Assembly: GCF_027409185.1 (NCBI RefSeq)
Contig: NC_084462.1
Span: 26,015,577-26,079,576, forward strand
Reading direction: 5' to 3'
Source: Cynocephalus volans
Taxonomy: Eukaryota; Chordata; Mammalia; Dermoptera; Cynocephalidae
Length of the DNA: 64,000 nt
Position 1 is the stretch's first letter, and each line of letters starts with the position of its first letter. The translations under genes were made by a program, and so were the position numbers. Of the stretch, positions 45,225 to 53,301 are shown piece by piece. Under the pieces are notes generated by a model. It did not search any database, had not been told where the DNA came from, and saw only the letters and a program-made list of their open reading frames with translations.

Positions 45225-45390
45225 GGAACTTTTTGGGGTGGTAGAAAGTTCTAGAATTCAGTGGGGGAAAGTTCTAGAACTTGACTGGGGTCATGGTCAC
45301 ATGAGTATATACAATTGTCAAAATGCACTTAAAATGGATACATCTTATTACATGTAAACTATACCTCAATAATTATTTTAAAAGTCCTTG
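45225..45390 (+). repeat. L1 LINE extreme 3' end
   Basis: 'gaaagttctagaacttgact', 'ggggtcatggtcacatgagt', 'atatacaattgtcaaaatgc' and 'aaactatacctcaataatta' match the end of an L1 3'UTR. The 'ttctaga' stretch is locally duplicated. Confidence 0.85.
45244..45289. promoter_or_regulatory. Tandem pair of perfect heat-shock-element motifs
   Basis: GAAAGTTCTAGAA occurs at 45244-45256 and again at 45267-45279. Each fits the three-subunit HSE pattern GAAnnTTCnnGAA without mismatch. They are two copies of a 23 bp unit duplicated inside an L1 3' end. Binding by HSF is inferred from sequence only. Confidence 0.45.
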
Positions 45391-45504
45391 TGAAGAAGAG
45401 AACTACAGTGATGCTTACCAGGGCCATGGGGATCCAGGACAAGGACAGGAGAGGGTGTGGAAGGGAAGACATGAACTCAGTGTCAAACATGCCTTTTCAG
45501 GTGT

Positions 45505-45560
45505 TCATGGTCTTCTACTAAAAGTGCAGTCCCTGGACCCACAGCATCACTGTCGCCTAG
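45505..45560 (-). mobile_element. MER5A-like hAT MITE, first half (split)
   Basis: 'ctactaaaagtgcagtccct' and 'ggacccacagcatcactg' are one end of an antisense MER5A. The consensus continues at 48147 after an insertion of about 2.6 kb. Confidence 0.7.
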
Positions 45561-45720
45561 TGATGAAGATTCTCTCCTTGACCAAATTCTGCTCAGGTTC
45601 CCCTGAACTCATTTTCAACTAGGCCCTGACTTTTGGACTTCTGTGTTCATCACTGCATTGTCCGATGTCAGCAAGAACCCTGCTGAATCAGTTTGGCAAG
45701 AACCACACCCTACCCTGGTT
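45561..45720. repeat. LTR-like element, left part
   Basis: 'ttctgctcaggttcccctgaa', 'ctcattttcaactaggccctg' and 'cagcaagaaccctgctgaat' form a pattern I associate with a mammalian LTR repeat. It lies between the MER5A half and the start of MAP4K2 similarity. Its apparent continuation is 48031-48146. Confidence 0.45.
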
Positions 45721-48030
45721 ATGTCAGGATTGCTGATGGTATCTGTGGCCAAGAGAAGGTCTTTCATTAGGACTCCATACTGGATGGCTCTGGACGTGGT
45801 GGCTGTGGAGTGCAAAGGTGGCCACAATGAGCTGTGTGACATCTGGGCCCTGGGCATCACTGTCATTGAGCTGGGTGAGCTGCAGCCCTCTGTGTTTCAC
45901 CTATACCCCAGGAGGGCCCAGATGCTCATGCCGAAGAGAGCTTCCAGCCACCCCAAGGTGAGAGACAAGATTTGCTAGACCCAGAACTTCCACCACTACT
46001 TTAAGTTGACCCTAATCAAGAACACCAGAAAGAGGCCAACAGCAGAGAAGCTTCTACAGCACCCATTCACAACCCAGCAGCTCCCTCGGGCCCTGCTCAC
46101 ACAGCTCTTGGACAAAGCCAATGACCCCCACCTGAGAACACCCTCCTGTGAAGGCTGTGAGCTGGAGACTTCTGACATGTTTCCAGATACTATTCACTCC
46201 TGGGGGCAACACAGCCCAGTCAAGAGGACCTCCTTGGAGATCGAGCTCTACCAGATGAAGTTTGGCTCCCCATGCAGGAGAGAAACAGACCCACTAAATG
46301 AGCTGTGGGAGGAAGAGTGGGAAGAGCTGCTGGGAAAGGAGCAGCTGAGTGGGAGCCTGTGGCAGTTGGTCCAGGAGGCCCTGGAGGAAAGGAGCATGAC
46401 CATCTGGCCAGCTTCGGAATGCTAGATGATGCCATGGGCTGTCCCCCTCTGAGCCTCCTGCTGAGGACCCTCTATCCAGCCGCCCCCCCAGGAATCCTGC
46501 CCCCACCTCTCCTATGCCCTGACAGCCCCCCACTGCTGCTCACTGCCTGGGCCACCATGAAGCAGTGGGAGTATCCTGAAAGGTCATCCTGCCATGGGTT
46601 CCCCCAACCCCCAAGGTGCACATGGGTGCCTGCTTTTCCAAGGTCTTCAACGGCTGCCCCTGCAGATTCACGCTGCTGCCACCTGGATTCACCCTGTTAC
46701 TCACAACCAGTTCCTGGTCATGGGGGCTGAGGAAGTCATCTACATGCTCAACCTGCACGAACTGCATGAGGGCTCACTGGAGAAGCTAATCTCACACTGC
46801 TGCTCCTGGCTGTACTGTGTAAACAATGTATTGCTGTCGCTGTCAGGGAAATGCACACGCATCTGGGCCCACGACCTCCCAGGCCTGTTTGAGAAGTGGA
46901 GACTACAGCAACAGGTTCCCCTCTCCATTCCCACCGACTCCTCACCCGGCACATCATCCCCAGGTGCTTTGCCTTCTCCACCAAGATCCCTGACACCAAA
47001 GGCTCCCTGCAGTGTCATGTGGTGTGAAATCCCTACATGGCAGTACTTTCCTGCTGGCTGCCCTGCTCGCCAGCCTGCTCCTACTGCAGTGGTAGGAGCC
47101 GCTGCAGAAGTTCCTGCTGTTGAAGAACTTCTCCAGCCCCTGCCCAGCCCAGCTGGGAAGCTGGAGACACTGGCACGGGACGGGAAGGAGTTGCCGCAGG
47201 TATATGTGGGGGCTGAGGGACCCAAGGGGCCCGTCTGCCAAGTCCTGTTCCACGTCCTGCTCCTGGAGGCTGGCCTGATGCCTGACATCCTCATTCCACC
47301 TGAAGCGATCCCAGGCTCGGCCCAGCAGGTGATCCAGGTGGACAGAGACACAGTCCTGGTCAGTTTTGAATGCTGTGTGAGGACTGTCAACCTGAAGGGA
47401 GAGTCCACGGCCACACTGGCACCTGAGCTGACCTTTGACTTCCCTGTCAAGACTATGGCATGTCTGCAGGACAGTATGCTGCCTTCCTGGAGCCACGGGG
47501 TGACCCAGGATGAGACAAGGACTTTCTGAGTGCTTGGGGCCCACAGAGACATCATCCTGGAGAGCATCCCACTGACAACACAGGGGCGCACAGCAACCTC
47601 TGCATTCTCACAGGCCATCAGAGCGGTTACTGTGTGCTGGGCATGGCCAATGGCAGCTCCCACTCGTCCCCAGGCCTTAGCAGCAAGGACCCTCCCAGAC
47701 CAGAGGAGACCAGGCCCTGGCTCTGCTGGGCAGAAGGGCAGAAATAATCCTGAGAAGTGTTTTGGGACCAGGGAGGGGAGGGAAGCCCAGCCAGGCCTCT
47801 GCAATAACTAGACCAGAGGAAGCTACCGTCACCTCCCCCACTCCTAGTGACAGCACAGTCCCTTGTGCCCCATGGCAGGGGCCCCTGGGCAGGATGCAGG
47901 CAGCCATGGCCAATCCATTCCATTTTGTTCCATGTTTCCTTTCCACTCTTTCTGCCAAGAGCCCACCCCTGCGTTCTGTCCTGGAGAACAGGGTATTTAT
48001 AAGAACTATATTGGTTTAAAAAAAAAAAAA
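45721..48030 (+). pseudogene. MAP4K2: MAP4K2 processed (retro-) pseudogene, 5'-truncated
   Basis: Intron-less copy of the mRNA for MAP4K2 (germinal centre kinase, a STE20-family MAP4K acting upstream of JNK). Similarity starts inside the kinase activation segment (SVAKRRSFI at about 45741), so the ATP-binding lobe and catalytic loop are missing. It runs through kinase subdomains VIII-XI ([18 protein letters not shown]), the C-terminal kinase tail ([20 protein letters not shown]), the PEST-like linker and the citron-homology domain ([60 protein letters not shown]). It ends with 3'UTR and an A13 tract (48018-48030). Disabling changes: the APE motif of the activation segment reads ALD, a Trp codon became TAG at 45976-45978, there are frameshifts after 46424 and three probable single-base deletions near 46940, 47040 and 47137, and TGA follows the ETRTF stretch at 47527. 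No promoter of its own is visible. It cannot encode a kinase. Confidence 0.95.
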
Positions 48031-48146
48031 TCCCACTTTGTATTGTTGTTTCTGTAGTTGAGCCCAATCTCTCTCACCCACTGCAGCAGTCCCTGCAACT
48101 ATCATGATAGTCCTTCCTTCCATCAAGGTGTGAGTTTTCTCTTTAA
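48031..48146. repeat. LTR-like element, right part
   Basis: Sequence between the retrocopy poly(A) and the second MER5A half ('ctgcaactatcatgatagtc', 'cttccttccatcaaggtg'). It is interpreted as the remainder of the element that begins at 45561. This is inference from position, since no clear target duplication is seen. Confidence 0.35.
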
Positions 48147-48275
48147 CACCAGGAGCTTGTTAGAAATGCAGGATCTTCAGTGCCATCCCAGACCTTCTGA
48201 AGCAGAGCATGCATGTTCATAAGATCCCCAGGAGATTCGTGCGCATGTTAAAGTTCGAGAAGCTCTGGTTTAAGG
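48147..48275 (-). mobile_element. MER5A-like hAT MITE, second half (split)
   Basis: 'ggagcttgttagaaatgcagg', 'cccagaccttctgaagcag', 'aagatccccaggagattcg' and 'gttaaagttcgagaagctctgg' complete the antisense MER5A begun at 45505, resuming at the expected consensus point. Confidence 0.85.
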
Positions 48276-48395
48276 GGACTGGAATGGCTCCTTGAAGTGA
48301 AACGTACATGGCTGTGAAAGCTGGGAAACAAAGGGGCTGTACGGGTGTATCTGGGCCCGGATGTGGGTCCTGGTCATTTTCCCAGTGAAAAACAA
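48276..48395. other. Unique sequence
   Basis: Nothing recognised. Confidence 0.4.
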
Positions 48396-48399
48396 CCTA

Positions 48400-48585
48400 G
48401 TCATAGCACTGTATAATTCACCAAGGGTTTTCCTGTGCAAGGTCTTATTTGAGTCTGACTTAACATTACGAGAGCCCCAAGATCAGAATGAGCCTTTTCT
48501 CTACGTTACAGATGAAGAAACTTCAGCTCAGAGAGTTGGGGGCTTCCTCAAGATGGCCCAGTCAGGGTGGCCTGGTCCTTTGCTC
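48400..48585 (-). repeat. MIR SINE, antisense
   Basis: 'ctacgttacagatgaagaaac', 'ttcagctcagagagttgg' and 'ggcttcctcaagatggccc' match a diverged antisense MIR. Confidence 0.8.
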
Positions 48586-49475
48586 CAAAATGTTTCATTG
48601 GTAGGCCTGAGAGCATGGGCTAGATTGGTCTTCATCAACCGCTAAAAACATGCACTGGGAAGAGGGGACCAGCCCGGGTTTGCAAGGCCTCACCAGAACA
48701 AGTCTTTGCTTGCTGGAGAGACAGGCTCTGGGACAGCTCGATTTCCAGGAATACCCGGGAAGCTCCTGCATTGCCCCCTTAGATCAAGGAGCCTTCCAGG
48801 TATCGGACCTGATCTGAGTGAACTGCACAGATGGCCGATCCTGTCACCTGGACATACAGGGGAGCCAGGGAGAGCTTGACCTTGGCCACCAGTGCCCACT
48901 TTGAGGCCTGTCCCTGCAGCAGCAGAAACCAGGCAGAGTGAGGAGCGAGAGTCTGCGGAGGCTGTGGGGCACCTCCCTCCCTGCTGAGCTGCAGCAGTCC
49001 ATTTCCAGCCTCAGCAAGGGCTGCTTCCTGCCCTCTATTCCACTCCTAACCCCTACACTACAGGCCCATGTGCTGCTCTCCAGGTTTCATGCTCACATGT
49101 GTTAGAGCCTAGCCTTGGAGCTCAGGCCAACTCTTTATTGGGCAGAGAGAAAGAGAGAGAGTGAGGGCCCAGAGAGGGAAATGGAGCTGCCTTTGTCACA
49201 CAGCATGCCAGGGGCAGAGCAAGCCTGGCACCCAAGCTTTCTCTTTGCAGGGCTTCAGCCTTCATGCCCACCATGTGCCCTAACCTGGGCACAGCCTGAG
49301 CCTTTCCCCAAACACCCACTGCAGGGCCCATTTTCCTACTGCTCTCTGTCTGGGAGACCCATCCTCTTGACATTCCCAGTGCTTGTTTTCTCAGTACACA
49401 CAGGTGTCTGCTCACAAATCAGCCCACTGGAGAGGCCCCCCCCAACCCTCCTTTGTAACGCAGCCCCCCTCGCCC
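48586..49475. other. Unique sequence, no gene recognised
   Basis: About 0.9 kb without recognised features. The part from 49285 may contain decayed L2 upstream of the tail that follows. Confidence 0.4.
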
Positions 49476-49479
49476 GCTT

Positions 49480-49685
49480 GTTGCTCTTCACAGCTCTGGA
49501 CATTCCCTGAAATTCTGTATTAATTTTTTTATTTTGTTTATTTTCTGTCTTCCCTGGCTTGCCATATAAAAGCCAGAGTGGCAGCGACTCTGTTTTATTT
49601 ATTGCTGTTTCCCAGTGTCTGGAGCAGTGCATGACATTTAAGAGGTGCTCGCTAAATATCTGTCGAATGAATGAATGAATTCAAC
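49480..49685 (+). repeat. L2 LINE 3' terminus, sense
   Basis: 'ttgtttattttctgtcttcc', 'gtgtctggagcagtgcatgac', 'gaggtgctcgctaaatatctg' and 'aatgaatgaatgaatt' form a well-kept L2 tail, including its (GAAT)n end. Confidence 0.88.
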
Positions 49686-49919
49686 TCATGCTTTTAGGTT
49701 CTGAGGGTCATGAGGAATTCCCTCACCATCATGTCTGGAGATCTATAAACACAACCCTGTTTCCTCCCTCCATCTCCTCTGTGGTTTGCAGATTCAGAAT
49801 TCCCTCGGAGAACTGGTCTGTCCCCTCCCCACACAGCCCAACCACCAGCCACCACCATTCTCCCCTGGGTCCTTCTAATTGCTCCTCTTAAAATGGTCTC
49901 TTCCCCCTTCCAGGTGAAA

Positions 49920-50115
49920 TGGCAGATAGTTTGTAATCTTGTCTCCTTACCTATCTAATCCTCACAACCACCCACAGAGGCAGACGCAACACACTCAGAA
50001 TCTTGAATCCCAGGCTCAGAAAGGTTAAGTAACTTCCTCCATGCCACACAGCTTGTAACAGAGCAGAGCAGAGACTCAAATCCCATTCCCCTGAGTCAGA
50101 GTTCTGCTGTCTACC
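49920..50115 (-). repeat. MIR SINE, antisense
   Basis: 'ctatctaatcctcacaacca', 'cccaggctcagaaaggttaag', 'taacttcctccatgccacac' and 'gcagagactcaaatcccatt' are in antisense MIR order. Confidence 0.92.
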
Positions 50116-50855
50116 CTTGTCTATGCCAACTCTGGGGCCCGGCATGGAAGGGAGAATGCCAACACTGAATCTCCACTGGGGTAATAAATGCAAGTGCCTA
50201 GCAAGTCCTCGGCGCTCAGTGAGGGCTTATGACCCCAGGAGGGGACTCTGCTTCTGCAGTCTGTTCTCTCGAAATGTGGTCTGACAGGTCTGGCAACCCT
50301 CCCTCTTTAGTCCCTTCTTTTAAGACACCCACCAGGAGCATGTTGGACGCACAATGAACATGCTGGATGCATGTTGGAGGCCGTGAGGTCATGGCACATA
50401 GGCGCTGCTCCCTCAGGTTTCCATAGTTGATTCCCATGGTCAGGAGCAGAAGGGGTCAAGGGGGTTTCTGAGCAATGCAAGCAGGAGCTTGGGGGAAGCA
50501 CAGGGCCATAACACCCCTCCTGAGCAGTCCCTCTCTCACACTCTGGTCTCAGCCAGATTCGGGGCTTGAGGACCCACCCAAGCCATGAGTCCTGGTGCTT
50601 CAAAGAGGAGGTCCTACCATACCCCCATGACAAACCTGTCTTTGGCCTCAGCTGGAATCAGCAGTTACAGACAACTGATTACTTCACTGCATTTACCAAC
50701 AGCTCTGATGGGAAAGAACATTCTTCCTCATATCGAGCTGAAATCCTCCCCTGTGGAAGCTATGTCCACAGACCCTACGTGGTCTCACAAAACAATCACC
50801 TCTGTTTTTATGGACACTAGACCTCTAGTAATGCAGCCTACATTCAGAGCTGCTC
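50116..50855. other. Unique sequence, no gene recognised
   Basis: A small direct repeat of 'catgttgga'/'catgctgga' (50339-50376) is the only local structure. The minus-strand frame at 50307-50633 has no recognised domain. Confidence 0.4.
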
Positions 50856-50859
50856 TTCT

Positions 50860-51240
50860 AGAACATGAAAGGTGTGAGCTGAGCTTTGAAGAATGACAAG
50901 GTTTTAATCCAGCATCCAGCAGAGTGGTCAGCACATAGCTGACCTTATGCAGAAAACAGGTAGAGGAGAATATTTAGGGAGGAAGGATGTTGTGGCTAAA
51001 GCTGCAAAGTCAGGAAAGACTGTGACATGTTTAGAGGAGAAGTAGGTCTGGCAAGCCTAGCGTTCATGATGGGGGTCCTAGATTGAACAGGGGCATTGAC
51101 ACAAAGACTTGAGTGACAGGTTCAGGGGCCAGGACTTCTCACTGGCCAAGGGAAATGATTGAAAGTTCATTCACAAAGTGACATGGTAACCCATGATTTG
51201 GAAAATTTATGGATGGACTGTGGGGTGGGTGGAGGAGCTA
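50860..51240 (-). repeat. L2 LINE fragment, antisense
   Basis: 'gagctgagctttgaagaatg', 'ggtctggcaagcctagcg' and 'aaatgattgaaagttcattc' read as diverged inverse L2 coding sequence. Confidence 0.5.
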
Positions 51241-51274
51241 CCCTACCACTCACAAGGCAGGTGAGGAATTTCCT

Positions 51275-51375
51275 GGGACTCACTTCACATCCGCAGGTGA
51301 GAAAATTGGGACCCCATGCGAGAAAGCGACTTGCCCAAGGTCACACAGCTATCAAGGAATAGAGCCTGTACCAGA
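51275..51375 (-). repeat. MIR SINE core, antisense
   Basis: 'ggtgagaaaattgggacccc' and 'cttgcccaaggtcacacagc' give the MIR core, followed by 'aatagagcctgtaccagaac'. Confidence 0.85.
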
Positions 51376-51930
51376 ACTGGATATTTTAAAAATTTCTAGC
51401 CCCAGGGTCTTTCTGTTACATGAGGCCCTCCTGGGGGTACCCCAGCCCATGGCACCAGTAGGTGTTCAGAAGATAAATGGGAACTTGGTTTGATGTGCTG
51501 CTGGGCTTAGGTTGGTGGCAATAAGGAGGCCTAACCAATGCAAATGACAGGTCTGAGGGATTGATTGTGGTTTGGGGCTGTGTGAGAGGGGAAGGTGATC
51601 AAGCAGGCCTGGGCCACCATTACAGAGGGACTGCAGTGAGCGGAGGCCAGGGCAGGGTTTCAGTTGTCTGGTATGAGTATAAGGTGGGCTCATTCCCAGA
51701 GGTACCTGCACAAGGTGGTCATCTCCAGGATCGAGCTGCTGAGAGCCCCTGCAGTTCCAAAGGGCTTCAGAGACCTCCCTGGTCCACAGAGCCTGGGTGT
51801 GGACACACAGGGAGAGGGAAGGGGGACGCACGAGTCCCTGGAGGGCTATGTATTCACGGTCCTCCCTGCACAGTAGGGGGGCCAACGTGGGAACACAGAT
51901 GCACCGCCTCCTGCCCGCTGGGCCGGTGGG
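51376..51930. other. Unique sequence, no gene recognised
   Basis: Opposing frames of 163 and 130 codons overlap across 51466-51957. No domain is recognised and they are treated as chance. Confidence 0.4.
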
Positions 51931-51934
51931 CTCT

Positions 51935-52100
51935 CCTGGTGTCTTGGTGCTAATCATTTACCCTCCTTGCGTCTTGGCTTTCTCATCCGTAGAATGGGGA
52001 TGATGATACTTACCTACCTCATCGCCGAGTTATGAGAATTAATTAATGTTTATAAAGGACTTGGAGATCCACAGATGAAAGACTCTATAGAACTACAAAG
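51935..52100 (+). repeat. MIR SINE, sense
   Basis: 'cttggctttctcatccgtag', 'aatggggatgatgatactta', 'cctacctcatcgccgagtta' and 'tgagaattaattaatg' are the 3' half of a sense MIR. Confidence 0.92.
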
Positions 52101-52680
52101 TATCATTACTGTAATTACATTACACTATTATATCTCGGGCCAAGGGCTTTCTGCAGCTTCACTTATTACTGAGAATGGGCGATGGGATGCAGATAAAACC
52201 CAATCTCCCCCATCCATCGCTCCAAACTCCAACCAAACTCCATCCAAATCTAAACTTCGGGAGATTCCATCAGACTTGGGAGACATGACCAGCGTCTCCA
52301 GCCCCAGAATTCCCCCAGGGGCAGCGAGGTGCCAATAAAGACGGTCTTCTGAGTCTTCTCCTACAAGCAACAGTTCTGAGGGGTCTTTGGAGATCAGGGG
52401 CTACTCTGCCTTCATCCAGAGGCCACGCCCCATGGACCAGTCTGACCCAGGATCATCTGGCCAGGCTCTCTCCTTTTGGAGGGCCCTCTTTATGTGAAAC
52501 CGGGGCCCCTGTGGGGTCCCTCCACATAATTTCCCTGGCTCCAAGTCAGACCCTGCTTCCAGACCAAAAGAGAAGGCGGCTTGGCAGTGGATGGCAAGCT
52601 CCCCCAAGTTTATTGAACCTCCAACGATCCTGGCACTAAAGCACCCTTCACTCGTTTCACAATACCCCAATCTGACTGGG
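52101..52680. other. Unique sequence, no feature seen
   Basis: Nothing recognised. Confidence 0.4.
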
Positions 52681-52689
52681 TAGGCGAAA

Positions 52690-52890
52690 GCTAGATCAGA
52701 AAGAAATATAATTACCTTTTTACGAGCTTATGACATGGTTGCACCCTTCTCTCCTGCCAGCTTGTCCAGTCACTCACAAATGATGATATATGTACTATAA
52801 ATTATATCATTATCGACCTATAATTACAGGCAACGTGTATATGAATCCCCCTGAAGGAGATTGAAGCTCCAAGATTACGTACCCTCGCCC
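52690..52890. promoter_or_regulatory. Candidate conserved non-coding element
   Basis: AT-rich non-repeat patch with ATAATTACC (52709-52717), an imperfect dyad around TGATGATATATG and AATTATATCATTATC (52781-52814), and TATAATTACAGG (52820-52831). Homeodomain-type cores and sharp composition contrast suggest an enhancer. Conservation untested. Confidence 0.35.
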
Positions 52891-53130
52891 CTCGGTCCCT
52901 TGGGAAAAAGCCCAACGCAAGAGGGGAGGTTACCAGTTTCCAAATATCACAGACGCTAGGTTAAAACAACAGAGATGCCCCCTCCCACCTTCACGCATAC
53001 ACACCCCCGGGGCTCCCCCAGAATGGATCAGCTGGCCCCACAGCATGCACGAAGCCTGAGATGTTGGCAGGAACAAATCCAGACCTGTGAGGGTAAACTC
53101 TCAGGAGAGGCCGAGAGCAGAAACGCCCTG
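52891..53130. other. Unique sequence up to the SINE insertion
   Basis: Nothing recognised. Confidence 0.4.
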
Positions 53131-53134
53131 GCAA

Positions 53135-53290
53135 GGGCCAGCCCGTGGCTCACTTGGGAGAGTGTGGTGCTGATAACACCAAGGCCACGGGTTCGGATCC
53201 CCATATAGGGATGGCCGGTTAGCTCACTTCGTAGAGTGTGGTGTCAAGGGTTAAGATCCCCTTACTGGTCATCTTTTTTTAAAGAAAAAG
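53135..53290 (+). mobile_element. Dimeric tRNA-Ile-derived SINE (CYN-like)
   Basis: Two tRNA-like monomers in tandem. The first has an A-box-like TGGCTCACTTGGG and a B box GGTTCGGATCC. The second starts GGCCGGTTAGCTCAC, which equals the 5' end of tRNA-Ile except for one position, and has a decayed B box GGTTAAGATCC before CTTACTGGTCATC. A T/A-rich tail ends it. Flanking AAACGCCCTGG (53121-53131) and AAATGCCCTGG (53291-53301) form an 11 bp target-site duplication with one mismatch. This architecture matches the dimeric flying-lemur CYN SINE as I know it, and it is the main clue to the organism. Confidence 0.85.
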
Positions 53291-53301
53291 AAATGCCCTG
53301 G

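Noticed and set aside
45721..46424. Functional MAP4K-family gene
   Set aside because: No kinase N-lobe, no introns, in-frame TAG, frameshifts and a poly(A) tract show a processed pseudogene.
46740..47804. 354-codon minus-strand open frame, the longest in the window
   Set aside because: It is the antisense shadow of the MAP4K2 retropseudogene, whose plus strand clearly matches the citron-homology domain.
49660..49681. (GAAT)n microsatellite
   Set aside because: It is the normal terminal repeat of the L2 element there, only four units long.
53135..53210. Possible tRNA-Ile gene
   Set aside because: The cloverleaf stems are not complete, the B box carries a change, two monomers are fused and an A-rich tail with target duplication is present: a SINE, not a tRNA gene.
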